Below, one piece after another: positions 53,517-61,418 of a stretch of 64,000 bases of DNA. Below the pieces are notes generated by a model. It was given only the letters and a program-made list of their open reading frames with translations, was not told the origin of the DNA and made no database searches. Source of the DNA: JBKQWK01 sp052139595 (GTDB lineage: Bacteria > Actinomycetota > Thermoleophilia > UBA2241). The stretch covers positions 1-64,000 of the forward strand of contig JBKQWK010000216.1 of assembly GCA_052139595.1 (NCBI GenBank), written 5' to 3'. Both the position numbers and the translations under genes were made by a program. How positions within the stretch are numbered: position 1 is the stretch's first letter; each line of letters starts with the position of its first letter.

Positions 53517-54830
53517 CTGAGCCGCGCTACGCCCGCCACCTTCTGCATTCAGACTCTCGGTTGCCCCAAAAACGAGGCCGACAGCGATCGCTTGGTGAGA
53601 ATCCTGCGCGCCGCCGGTCATGAGCCGGCAGCAGCGGCGCGCGCTGACTTGGTGATCGTCAACACGTGCGGATTTATCGACGCCGCCAAGGAAGAGTCGC
53701 TGGCGGCGGTGTTCGCCGCCGCGGCGACAGCCCACGAACGCGGCGCGCAAGTCGCCGCCATCGGCTGTCTAGTCGAACGCTACCGGACTGAACTCGCGGC
53801 GGAGCTGCCCGAGGCCGATCTACTCTGCGGCTTCGAAACCGATCCGCTCGCGCGTCGTCTGAGCGAGATCGCTGCCAGCCGCAGTCGGGCAGCGCGCCTG
53901 GTCGGTGGGGGAGAGGCCGGGCGCGGCGGCAGGCTTCGCCAGCCGCGCCCGACCTACGCCTACCTCAAGATCAGCGACGGCTGCGACCGCCACTGTTCCT
54001 ACTGCGCCATACCACTGATCAAAGGCACGTACGAGGAGGTGCCTCCGAAGCAAATCCTGGCTACTGCCAGCGCTGTACTCGCCGGCGGCGCTCGCGAGCT
54101 GGTACTGGTCGGGCAAGATACCTCGCGCTATGCATGGCCGGGCTACGGTGGCGTCGGGCGCCTCCTTAGCGACCTGCGCGATCTCGGCCCTGCCTGGCTC
54201 CGTCTGCTCTACCTGCAGCCCGATGGCGTCACCGACGAGCTCCTCCAGGCGCTGGCCGAGTACGCCGTGCCGTACATCGATATACCACTCCAGCACGCCA
54301 GCGCCGCAGTTCTCAAGCGCATGCACCGGCGCGGCGACGGCAACCAGTACCTCGATCTTTTGGCGCACCTGCGTACGGCACTGCCCGGAGCCGCCATTCG
54401 CTCGACCTTCATCGCCGGCTTTCCCGGCGAAACCGAAGCCGATGTGGACGAGTTGATCGCCTTTGTTGACGCCGCCGGCCTTGCAGTGGCCGGCGTCTTC
54501 GTCTATGACTCGCAGGAGGGTACTGCCGCTGCCAGCATGCCGGGTCAACTGGCGCTGGACGTCCGCGAGGAGCGCGCGGCTCGAGTTGCGGCCGCCATCG
54601 ACGAAGCAGCGCGACCATTCTGGAGCAACCTCGTGGGACAAAGCGTCGAGGTTCTCGTCGAAGGCACTCATCGTAATGGCGCGCCGGAGGTAACGGGCAG
54701 ACTGGCCATTCAGGCACCAGACGTCGACGGGTTTACTGTGGTGCGCGGCTCGCGGGCGCGCCGCCGCCAGGTGGTCCGCGCCCGCATCGAGGCTGTGGTG
54801 GGCTACAATGTCTTCGCGGTGGCCGAGTGA
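53517..54830 (+). CDS. rimO: Ribosomal protein S12 methylthiotransferase RimO, apparently starting at CTG
   Basis: About 437 residues. The N-terminal domain carries the first cluster's cysteines in 'QTLGCPKNEADSDRLV', 'VNTCGF' and 'IGCLVER'. The radical SAM site is 'DGCDRHCSYCAIPLIKG' (about 154-170) and a TRAM domain ends the protein. The first cysteine segment lies upstream of every ATG/GTG/TTG candidate (TTG 53592 is inside it). Within the gap after yajQ only CTG 53517 fits: GAGGAG (53503-53508) is 8 bases before it and the resulting length is normal. It modifies S12 Asp88. Confidence 0.92.
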   Translation: MSRATPATFCIQTLGCPKNEADSDRLVRILRAAGHEPAAAARADLVIVNTCGFIDAAKEESLAAVFAAAATAHERGAQVAAIGCLVERYRTELAAELPEADLLCGFETDPLARRLSEIAASRSRAARLVGGGEAGRGGRLRQPRPTYAYLKISDGCDRHCSYCAIPLIKGTYEEVPPKQILATASAVLAGGARELVLVGQDTSRYAWPGYGGVGRLLSDLRDLGPAWLRLLYLQPDGVTDELLQALAEYAVPYIDIPLQHASAAVLKRMHRRGDGNQYLDLLAHLRTALPGAAIRSTFIAGFPGETEADVDELIAFVDAAGLAVAGVFVYDSQEGTAAASMPGQLALDVREERAARVAAAIDEAARPFWSNLVGQSVEVLVEGTHRNGAPEVTGRLAIQAPDVDGFTVVRGSRARRRQVVRARIEAVVGYNVFAVAE

Positions 54831-55240
54831 TCATGGTTGCGGCGCAGCCGTCTTCCGACGGCCGACGACAACGCGAGGCTCGCACCTTGCGATTGATGAT
54901 CGCTCTCTATTGCCACGATCATCACGCCGCTGCGCCGATCGTCGGCGCTCGCGGCTCACAGGTAGCCGCACCAGCCACACTTTGCCCGGATTGCGCTGCC
55001 CTGGCAATCGTATGCGCTGGCGCACTCGAGCATTGCCCGTACGGCGCCAACAAGCCAGTGTGCGCGACTGTCCGGTGCACTGCTATAAGCCCGCCAGGAG
55101 GCAAGAAGTCGCCACGATCATTGAGATACGCCGGGCCAAGAATGCTCCGCCGTCATCCGCTGCTCGCTGTCGCGCATCTGCGCGACAGCCGACGCCGCCT
55201 GCCCGATCCGGTGTCTCACGCCGCAGCTGCCAAGCAATGA
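54827..55240 (+). CDS. YgbA-like (nitrous-oxide-stimulated promoter) Cys/His-rich protein with two compensating frameshifts
   Basis: The frame starts at GTG 54827 overlapping rimO and ends at a TGA overlapping the pgsA ATG. Its first part ('LMIALYCHDHHAAAP', 'LCPDCAALAIVCAGALEHCPYGANKPVCA') and last part ('RYAGPRMLRRHPLLAVAHL') match the YgbA_NO family. The middle, about 55064-55122, does not: the family's 'DCPVHCYKPARRQEVATI' is encoded there in a different frame. This is as if one base was lost near 55064-55065 and one gained near 55120-55123. In the annotated frame that stretch reads 'TVRCTAISPPGGKKSPRSL', losing the CPVHC cysteines. It is either a mutated gene or sequence errors; function (nitrosative stress in E. 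coli) is probably lost unless errors. Confidence 0.7.
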   Translation: MIMVAAQPSSDGRRQREARTLRLMIALYCHDHHAAAPIVGARGSQVAAPATLCPDCAALAIVCAGALEHCPYGANKPVCATVRCTAISPPGGKKSPRSLRYAGPRMLRRHPLLAVAHLRDSRRRLPDPVSHAAAAKQ

Positions 55241-55884
55241 ACGCTGCCAACGCCATCACACTTACACGCATCCTGCTCATCCCGGTCTTCATCGCCGTCC
55301 TCTTCGTCAAGGTCCCCCACGGCGATATTCTGGCCGCGGCCCTGTTCACGGTGGCCGCGTTCACCGACAAGCTCGACGGCTACGTCGCTCGCCGGCAGGA
55401 TACAGTGACCGCACTGGGCCAGTTTCTCGACCCGCTGGCGGATAAGCTCCTCGTTGCGGCGGCGCTCATCGCTCTGGTCGGCCTCGGGCATCTGGACGCC
55501 TGGGTGGCAATGGTCATCATTGCCCGTGAAATCGCCGTCAGCGTGCTGCGCATTGTCGGCGCCGTTCAGGGGATCAGCATGCCGGCCGACCGGCTTGGCA
55601 AGGCCAAAACGGCCAGTCAAGTAGCGGCGATCATCTTTCTCCTCATCCCACACCATGGTCTGCCGGGGTACGTTGCGATCGAGACGGTCCTCGTCTGGCT
55701 GGCAGTCATTCTTACGCTGGTGTCCGGGATCCACTACTTCGTCAAAGCACGCGACCTTCTACGGCTGCCAGGCAGCAACGCGAAACCTGCGAGCGATCAA
55801 AGTCGACCCTCTTCTGCCGTCGACTCACCCGCACTACCTGACGATAACGCCGGTTCCAAACCGGCAGAGGGGAGCAAGCCATGA
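55237..55884 (+). CDS. pgsA: CDP-diacylglycerol-glycerol-3-phosphate 3-phosphatidyltransferase
   Basis: A 215-residue integral membrane enzyme for phosphatidylglycerol phosphate. The CDP-alcohol phosphotransferase motif is complete in 'LDGYVARRQDTVTALGQFLD', then 'PLADKLL' (about 44-71), with the Asp-Gly, Ala-Arg, Gly and two Asp residues in the correct spacing. Several hydrophobic segments and a polar ~35-residue tail follow. ATG 55237 overlaps the stop of the YgbA-like gene and its N-terminus 'ANAITLTRILLIPVF' is typical. Placement between rimO and cinA-recA is a conserved Gram-positive order. Confidence 0.93.
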   Translation: MNAANAITLTRILLIPVFIAVLFVKVPHGDILAAALFTVAAFTDKLDGYVARRQDTVTALGQFLDPLADKLLVAAALIALVGLGHLDAWVAMVIIAREIAVSVLRIVGAVQGISMPADRLGKAKTASQVAAIIFLLIPHHGLPGYVAIETVLVWLAVILTLVSGIHYFVKARDLLRLPGSNAKPASDQSRPSSAVDSPALPDDNAGSKPAEGSKP

Positions 55885-57167
55885 GCCAGCGCTCAGCCCT
55901 GCCGGTTCTGCCGACCGCCGCTGTTCTGCTCACCGGCAACGAGCTGCTGGACGGCCGCACCCGTGACCGTAACGGAGCCTACTTGAGCGCCGACCTCAGC
56001 CGACGCGGACTGCAGGTGAGTTACCTGGTGGTCACCGCCGATGATCGGGCGACGATCGTCGCCAGCGCGCGCTGGCTGCTTGCCAGTCGGCCGGCGGTAC
56101 TCGTCGTCAGCGGCGGCCTCGGCACTACGCATGATGACCTCACGGCGGCCGCGATCGCCGAAGCCCTCGGCCTGCGTCTGACCGAGGACCCGCAGGCGCT
56201 CACCTGGGTCGCCGACCGCACTCGTCTCATTTGCGCCCGTCGTGGCTTCGTCTTCGACGATGTGTTCGCGGCGATGCGCCGGCAGGCAGTACTGCCGGTT
56301 GGCAGTCGACCTCTAGCGCCGGCGGGCGCTGCTCCTGGATTCGTCATCACACGCGACGACACGCAGGTGGTCGTTCTGCCCGGCGTTCCCCGCGAGCTGG
56401 AACCGATGTGGCAGGCGGCAGCGGTCGATCTCGACCGCGCTGGCGTGTTCCCCGGCGGCGCTCTGTCGATCGTGCGCATCTACGGCGTCGGCGAATTGCA
56501 GGTGGCACCGGTTCTCGAACGGGCTCTGGCTGACTCGGCGGGCCTTCTGCGCGCCGGTATTACCGCCGGCGACGGCGAGATCACCGTCGCATTGCGGCAC
56601 GACGGCGGCGCTGCCGGCCAGCAGGCCGCCGCCGAAGCCGGCGCACTGTTGGCGGCCGAACTGCCGGTCTATTCACGCGACCGCGGCGACATCGACACTC
56701 TCCTGGCGGACGCGCTGCGAGCTCGCCACGAAACGGTGGCCGTAGCGGAGTCATGCACTGGTGGCCTGTTGGGTGGGCGCCTGACGGAGCGACCCAGCAG
56801 CTCCGACTACTTCGTCGGCGGTGTCATCAGTTACGCTAACGAAGTCAAGTCGGGGCTGCTGGGCGTGCCCACGCATCTCCTGGCAGAGCACGGCGCTGTC
56901 AGCGAACCGGTGGCGGCCGCCATGGCTACTGGCGTGGCCGCCGCCACTGCAGCCACGTGGGGCCTGGCCATTACCGGCGTTGCCGGTCCAGACGGCGGCA
57001 GTGCCGAGAAACCGGTCGGTCTTGTTTACATCGCTTGTGCCGGCGGTAGTGGCGGCGAGAAGAACGTGCGGGTTGAAGAACATCGCTTCAGTGGCGATCG
57101 TGAGGGCGTGCGCAGCCAAGCCGTCGTGGCCGCTTTGCACGCCCTGCGACGCGGTCTGGGCCAGTGA
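55881..57167 (+). CDS. cinA: CinA: competence/damage-inducible protein, NMN deamidase-type
   Basis: A 428-residue two-domain protein. The N-terminal MoCF-like domain (about 10-175) has 'AAVLLTGNELLDGRTRDRNGAYLS' and 'VVSGGLGTTHDDLTAAAIAEALG'. The C-terminal domain (about 265-425) has 'VAVAESCTGGLLGGRLTERPSSSDYFVGGVISYANEVK' and 'GLAITGVAGPDGGSAEKPVGLV'. CinA family members deamidate NMN and hydrolyse ADP-ribose. ATG 55881 overlaps the pgsA stop. cinA before recA is widespread. Confidence 0.94.
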   Translation: MSQRSALPVLPTAAVLLTGNELLDGRTRDRNGAYLSADLSRRGLQVSYLVVTADDRATIVASARWLLASRPAVLVVSGGLGTTHDDLTAAAIAEALGLRLTEDPQALTWVADRTRLICARRGFVFDDVFAAMRRQAVLPVGSRPLAPAGAAPGFVITRDDTQVVVLPGVPRELEPMWQAAAVDLDRAGVFPGGALSIVRIYGVGELQVAPVLERALADSAGLLRAGITAGDGEITVALRHDGGAAGQQAAAEAGALLAAELPVYSRDRGDIDTLLADALRARHETVAVAESCTGGLLGGRLTERPSSSDYFVGGVISYANEVKSGLLGVPTHLLAEHGAVSEPVAAAMATGVAAATAATWGLAITGVAGPDGGSAEKPVGLVYIACAGGSGGEKNVRVEEHRFSGDREGVRSQAVVAALHALRRGLGQ

Positions 57168-57224
57168 GCGGCGGCCGCCAGCTACCGTGGTAGACCCCCC
57201 CTGTCGCGCATAGCGCCAGCACGA

Positions 57225-57770
57225 TTGTTTGTCGCGCTCGATCTGCCTGCCACCGTCAAGCAGGAGATCGCCGACTGGCAGCACGATCAGCTCGAGCCGG
57301 TCGCTGAGCTGCGTGTCAACCATGCCTTACACATCACGCTCTGCTTTCTCGGCAGCATGCCGACAGACCAGATCGCGACGGTCGTGACAGCGCTACAGGG
57401 AGTGCGCTTCGCCCCGATTACGGCGGTTTTGGGTAAGCCGCTCTTCTTGCCGCCTCGAGGGACCGCACGCCGCGTCGTCGCTCTGACTGTCAGCGACACG
57501 TCTGGGCAGCTGTCGGCCCTGCAGGCCGCGGTCGCAGCGACGCTCGCCGCTGCCGGCGTGTGGCAGGTGCCCAAACGTCCCTTCGTGGCCCACCTGACGG
57601 TCGCCCGTTATCGACATCCCGGGCCGGCATTGGCCCTGCAAAACGTCAACGTGGCGGAGCTTGGTCTAGCTCAGATGACGCTCTATGATAGCGTTCTGGA
57701 GAGGGACGGCGCCGTGCACACTCCCCTGGCTGTTTTCCCCGCAAGTTACGAGAGGAGCCCACGTGGATAA
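57225..57770 (+). CDS. thpR: RNA 2',3'-cyclic phosphodiesterase (2H family, ThpR)
   Basis: About 181 residues. Both HxTx catalytic motifs are present: 'HITLCFLG' (about 37-44) and 'HLTVARYR' (about 124-131). The family usually begins M-x-R-L-F-V-A-L-D. Here the codon for that Leu is TTG 57225, which can itself start the protein with little loss. CTG 57201 upstream would give the full N-terminus '[15 protein letters not shown]', but lacks a ribosome-binding site. The stop overlaps recA by 8 bases. Sits between cinA and recA as in many actinobacteria. Confidence 0.88.
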   Translation: MFVALDLPATVKQEIADWQHDQLEPVAELRVNHALHITLCFLGSMPTDQIATVVTALQGVRFAPITAVLGKPLFLPPRGTARRVVALTVSDTSGQLSALQAAVAATLAAAGVWQVPKRPFVAHLTVARYRHPGPALALQNVNVAELGLAQMTLYDSVLERDGAVHTPLAVFPASYERSPRG

Positions 57771-58818
57771 GAGTAAGGCTCTCGATGCCGCCATGGTCCA
57801 GATAGATCGGCAGTTCGGCAAAGGAAGCATCATGCGCATGGGCGCTCACGCTGCGGCCGGCGACATTCAAGTTGTGCCCACTGGCTCGCTGGCCCTCGAT
57901 ATCGCCCTCGGTGTGGGCGGCATCCCGCGTGGCCGCGTCGTCGAAATCTTCGGACCGGAGTCTTCCGGTAAGACGACCATGGTCTACCACGCCATCGCCG
58001 AGGCTCAGAAGCTCGGCGGCTCCGTTGCCTTCATCGACGCCGAGCATGCTATGGATCCGCAGTATGCCAAGGCGATCGGCGTCGACATCGACGATTTGCT
58101 CGTCTCGCAGCCAGACTACGGTGAGCAAGCACTCGAGATCGCCGAGATGCTCGTACGCAGCGGCGCCGTCGATATCGTCGCTATCGACTCGGTCGCTGCG
58201 CTCACGCCGCGAGCCGAGATTGAGGGCGAAATGGGCGACAGCTTCGTGGGTCTGCAGGCGCGTCTCATGAGTCAGGCGCTGCGCAAGCTGGCTGGTACGT
58301 TGAGCAAATCAGGCACTATCGCGCTCTTCACGAACCAGTTGCGCGAAAAGATCGGCGTGATGTTTGGCAGCCCCGAGACCACGACCGGCGGCAAGGCTCT
58401 CAAGTTCTACGCCACCATCCGGCTCGACATCCGTCGTATCGAGACGCTCAAGGATGGCACCGAGGCAATCGGCAATCGCGTGCGGGTCAAGGTCGTCAAG
58501 AACAAAGTCGCGCCGCCATTCAAACAGGCAGAGTTCGACATCATGTACGGCACCGGCATCTCGCGTGAGGGCACCCTGCTCGATCTTGGTGTGGCCTGCG
58601 AAGTCGTTCAGAAGAGCGGCGCGTTCTTCAGCTACAACGACGACCGCCTTGGCCAAGGCCGCGCCAATGCCCGCGTTTTCCTGCGCGAGAACCCCGACAT
58701 CGCGCTCGCCATCGAAACCCAGATTCGCGAACGCGCCGGTTTGCCGCCGGCGCCGCAGCGAGTGACAGAGGCAGGCCCGGCAAAAACAGCTGGCGAACCA
58801 GTCGCGGTGCGGGAGTAA
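57763..58818 (+). CDS. recA: RecA recombinase
   Basis: A 351-residue RecA. Walker A 'GPESSGKTT' is at about 64-72, Walker B '[20 protein letters not shown]' at about 138-157, followed by the L1/L2 DNA-binding loops ('[14 protein letters not shown]', '[29 protein letters not shown]'). No intein. The C-terminal tail is Ala/Pro-rich rather than strongly acidic. GTG 57763 has GAGAGGAG ~6 bases upstream and begins the family-like '[21 protein letters not shown]'. recX follows, as usual. No SOS box was searched for beyond the visible gap, since the promoter would lie in thpR. Confidence 0.97.
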   Translation: MDKSKALDAAMVQIDRQFGKGSIMRMGAHAAAGDIQVVPTGSLALDIALGVGGIPRGRVVEIFGPESSGKTTMVYHAIAEAQKLGGSVAFIDAEHAMDPQYAKAIGVDIDDLLVSQPDYGEQALEIAEMLVRSGAVDIVAIDSVAALTPRAEIEGEMGDSFVGLQARLMSQALRKLAGTLSKSGTIALFTNQLREKIGVMFGSPETTTGGKALKFYATIRLDIRRIETLKDGTEAIGNRVRVKVVKNKVAPPFKQAEFDIMYGTGISREGTLLDLGVACEVVQKSGAFFSYNDDRLGQGRANARVFLRENPDIALAIETQIRERAGLPPAPQRVTEAGPAKTAGEPVAVRE

Positions 58819-58845
58819 CTGTCTCGATCTGACGACGGGCGCAAG

Positions 58846-59517
58846 ATGAGCGAGTCGGACACGCATGTCGTCAGCGCTTTGCGGGCCACCAAACGCGGCC
58901 GCATTGGTCTTCACATCGACGGCGAGTTCGTGTGCACGATCGGCGAGACACTTGTCGCTCGCCACCACCTGTTCGCCGGCAAAATCATCGACGAAGACCT
59001 CTTGGTCCAGCTACGGGACGAAGCGCTCAGCGACAAGGCGCTGGCCGACGCTTACCGCCTACTCGGCCAGCGCGCTCGATCCCGGCATGAACTCGCTGAG
59101 CGCCTCAGCCAAAAGGGCTATGAAGTACTGCTTGTCAGCCGCGTCCTGGAAAGTCTTGCCGCTAGCGGGTTGATCGATGACGGCGCCTTTGCACAGGCCT
59201 TTGCCGCCGACAAGCGCCGATTTGGCAGCTGGGGCGACGAACGCATTGCTCGCGAACTCAATCGTCTCGGTGTGCCGGCAGAGTTCATTGCGACGGCGAT
59301 CGGACCGTCCGACGCGACCAGGGATCTCGAGCGCGCCGCTGCCGCGCTGCGCAAGTACGGCGCGCCGCGCGGCGAACGCGACGCCGACATGCGCCGCGCC
59401 GTGGCCGTTCTGCGGCGGCGCGGCTTTTCAGCGTCAACCTCATACCGCGCGATGAGACTATGGCTCGACGATCCATCGATTGATGAAGGGCAGGCGGGTG
59501 AAGACGCCACCGAGTAA
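58846..59517 (+). CDS. recX: RecX regulatory protein
   Basis: A 223-residue helical protein of the RecX family: 'LADAYRLLGQRARSRHELAERLSQKGYE', 'VLESLAASGLIDDGAFAQAFAADKRRFGSWGDERIARELNRLGV', 'RDLERAAAALRKYG', 'VLRRRGFSASTSYRAMRL'. It modulates RecA filaments. The N-terminal ~60 residues ('VSALRATKRGRIGLHIDGEFVCTIGETLV') form a small beta region also seen in longer RecX proteins. ATG 58846 is 27 bases after recA. The recA-recX transcript probably ends before the promoter at 59549. Confidence 0.92.
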   Translation: MSESDTHVVSALRATKRGRIGLHIDGEFVCTIGETLVARHHLFAGKIIDEDLLVQLRDEALSDKALADAYRLLGQRARSRHELAERLSQKGYEVLLVSRVLESLAASGLIDDGAFAQAFAADKRRFGSWGDERIARELNRLGVPAEFIATAIGPSDATRDLERAAAALRKYGAPRGERDADMRRAVAVLRRRGFSASTSYRAMRLWLDDPSIDEGQAGEDATE

Positions 59518-59548
59518 GCACGAAACGATGTTCTTCGTCGCCGCTTCG

Positions 59549-59578
59549 TTGACAAATAAACCTGCAAGAACCTACAAT
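59549..59578 (+). promoter_or_regulatory. Near-consensus promoter upstream of the rny leader/ncRNA
   Basis: TTGACA (59549-59554) is a perfect -35, and TACAAT (59573-59578) a near-perfect -10, 18 bases apart. It is the best promoter in the window and directs transcription from about 59585 toward rny. Confidence 0.75.
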
Positions 59579-59584
59579 TAGCCG

Positions 59585-59815
59585 ATGTGACGTGTACGTG
59601 AACCTGTTGTACTCGTCTTCGGTTTTTGCAGCGCATTACATTCCGGCGCGTGGCGCCGAGTGGTTTGAGAACGCGACGAAGGGGTCCCTCGATGATCTGG
59701 TGTGAAGGAGCGGCGATCACGTAATACGCGTTGACCCCTCGCGTCCGCAAACGAAGCTGTACGTACGAACCGAAGCGAGTCTTGGCTCAGGCCGGGCAGG
59801 TCGCCCGGCTTTTTT
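59585..59815 (+). ncRNA. Candidate structured RNA or rny leader (unrecognised)
   Basis: A ~230-base stretch without a gene between recX and rny, bracketed by a strong promoter and an intrinsic terminator. By eye it can fold into nested helices: 59612-59622 with 59770-59779 (10 bp, one bulge), 59625-59629 with 59747-59751, and 59631-59639 with 59721-59729 (8 of 9 pairs). A local hairpin CGGCGC/GCGCCG (59644-59658) sits inside. GGGGTC (59681-59686) matches GACCCC (59733-59738), a possible pseudoknot. It could be a free small RNA ending at the terminator, or an attenuating leader of rny. I do not recognise it as tmRNA, SRP RNA, RNase P, T-box or 6S RNA. The folding is manual and unscored. Confidence 0.55.
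59791..59815 (+). terminator. Strong intrinsic terminator before rny
   Basis: GCCGGGC (59791-59797) pairs perfectly with GCCCGGC (59803-59809) around a 5-base loop and is followed by six T. It ends 28 bases before the rny ATG, so it either ends a small RNA or attenuates rny. Confidence 0.85.
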
Positions 59816-59843
59816 GATGCCGCTGACTACGTTAGGGGATGAC

Positions 59844-61373
59844 ATGGAAGTCGTATTGATCGTTCTGGCGCTGCTCGTGGGCGTCGGCGGCGGCTACTTC
59901 GGACGCCGCTTCTTCGCGCAGGGTAAGGTCGCCAGCGCTGAGCGTGAGGCCGAGAAGCTTGTCCGCGACGCACAGCGTGAGGCAGAGACAACGCTGAAGG
60001 AGGCCCGCCTTGAGGCCAAGGAAGAGCTGCAGAAGGTCCGCGCCGAGGTCGAGACTGAGATTCGCGACCGCCGCACCGAGCTGGCCAAGGCCGAGCAACG
60101 CATCGTTCAGCGCGAGGAACAGATCGAGGCTCGTGCTGGCGACCTCGACCGTCGCGATCAGTCGGTGCGCGAGCGCGAGGTGGCCAACCAGCAACTCGCT
60201 GACGAACTCACCGCGCTGCACTCCGAGGAACTGGCTACGCTCGAGCGGCTCAGTGGGCTCACCGCGACGCAGGCCAAGGAGATGCTTCTGAAGCAGTCCG
60301 AGGACGATGTTCGCCACGACATGGCAAAAATGGTTCGCAGCGTCGAGGAGGAGGCACGCCGCGAGGCCGACCGCCGCGCCCGCAACATCCTTTCTCTGAG
60401 CATCCAGCGCACGGCGGCCAATCACGTGGCCGAGACAACCGTCTCCGTTGTTCACTTGCCCTCTGATGATATGAAGGGTCGCATCATCGGTCGCGAAGGA
60501 CGCAACATCCGCGCCCTGGAGAACATCACCGGCATCGATTTCATCATCGACGACACACCGGAAGCGGTCGTCCTCAGCGGTTTCGACGGGGTTCGTCGCG
60601 AGATTGCTCGCTTGACGCTGACGAAGCTGCTTGCCGACGGGCGTATTCACCCGGCACGTGTCGAAGAGATGTACAACCAGGCAAAAGCCGAGATCGACGC
60701 AGTCATCGAAGAGGCCGGTGAGCAGGCTTGCTTCGACACCAACGTTCACGGCGTGGCGCCGGAACTGGTCAGGGTCCTGGGACGCCTCAAGTTCCGCACC
60801 AGCTACGGACAGAATGTGCTCAACCACTCCATCGAAGTTGCTCACCTGGCGGGGATCATGGCCGCCGAGCTGGGCGCAAACGTGAAGATCGCCAAGCGGG
60901 CCGGCTTGCTGCACGACATCGGCAAGGCGGTCGATCACGAGGTTGACGGGTCGCACGCGCAGATCAGTCAGCAGCTCGCCAAGAAATATCACGAGTCCCA
61001 GAGCGTCTGTCACGCCATTGAAGCCCACCATAAGGACACCGAGGCACAAACGATCGAGGCCGTCCTCGTGCAGGCCGCCGACGCCATTTCCGCTGCCCGC
61101 CCGGGCGCCCGTCGCGAGTCACTCGAAAACTACGTCAAGCGCCTCGAATCGCTCGAACACATCGCCGAAAGCAAGAAAGGCGTCGAGAAGTGCTATGCCA
61201 TGCAGGCCGGCCGCGAGGTGCGGGTGATGGTCAAGCCGGCTGAGATCGACGACGACCAGACGGCTCTGCTGGCCCGCGAGATTGCCAAGGAGATCGAGGA
61301 ACAGCTCGACTACCCCGGCCAGATCAGGGTCACCGTCATTCGCGAGAGTCGCGCTGTCGACTACGCCAAGTAG
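59844..61373 (+). CDS. rny: Ribonuclease Y
   Basis: A 509-residue membrane-anchored endoribonuclease. An N-terminal membrane helix (about 3-20) precedes a long charged coiled coil (about 25-195). A KH domain (about 205-270, '[36 protein letters not shown]') and an HD domain with '[20 protein letters not shown]' (about 354-373) follow. RNase Y starts bulk mRNA decay. ATG 59844 has an AGGGGA a few bases upstream and begins the membrane helix directly; an upstream ATG at 59814 would add residues encoded within the terminator's T-run. Its own leader may be attenuated. Confidence 0.96.
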   Translation: MEVVLIVLALLVGVGGGYFGRRFFAQGKVASAEREAEKLVRDAQREAETTLKEARLEAKEELQKVRAEVETEIRDRRTELAKAEQRIVQREEQIEARAGDLDRRDQSVREREVANQQLADELTALHSEELATLERLSGLTATQAKEMLLKQSEDDVRHDMAKMVRSVEEEARREADRRARNILSLSIQRTAANHVAETTVSVVHLPSDDMKGRIIGREGRNIRALENITGIDFIIDDTPEAVVLSGFDGVRREIARLTLTKLLADGRIHPARVEEMYNQAKAEIDAVIEEAGEQACFDTNVHGVAPELVRVLGRLKFRTSYGQNVLNHSIEVAHLAGIMAAELGANVKIAKRAGLLHDIGKAVDHEVDGSHAQISQQLAKKYHESQSVCHAIEAHHKDTEAQTIEAVLVQAADAISAARPGARRESLENYVKRLESLEHIAESKKGVEKCYAMQAGREVRVMVKPAEIDDDQTALLAREIAKEIEEQLDYPGQIRVTVIRESRAVDYAK

Positions 61374-61418
61374 CGGCGATAACGCCGCCGGTATCGGTAT
61401 CGCGAGAGCGTGACTGCC

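Noticed and set aside
53592..54830. rimO starting at TTG 53592
   Set aside because: This would delete the conserved first cysteine segment and ~25 residues present in all RimO proteins.
57201..57227. A fifth non-standard start (CTG 57201) for thpR
   Set aside because: TTG 57225 is a usable start that loses little conserved sequence, and CTG 57201 has no ribosome-binding site, so I did not count it.
59585..59815. Assignment of the RNA before rny to tmRNA, SRP RNA, RNase P, T-box or 6S RNA
   Set aside because: None of the class-defining sequences I know (tRNA-like ends, GGAAGGAAGCAG-type SRP loop, T-box AGGGTGGNACCGCG) is present, and a 6S-like single rod does not fit the possible pseudoknot.
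59832..61049. A 405-codon minus-strand frame opposite rny
   Set aside because: Shadow of the rny coiled coil and KH/HD region; no family similarity.
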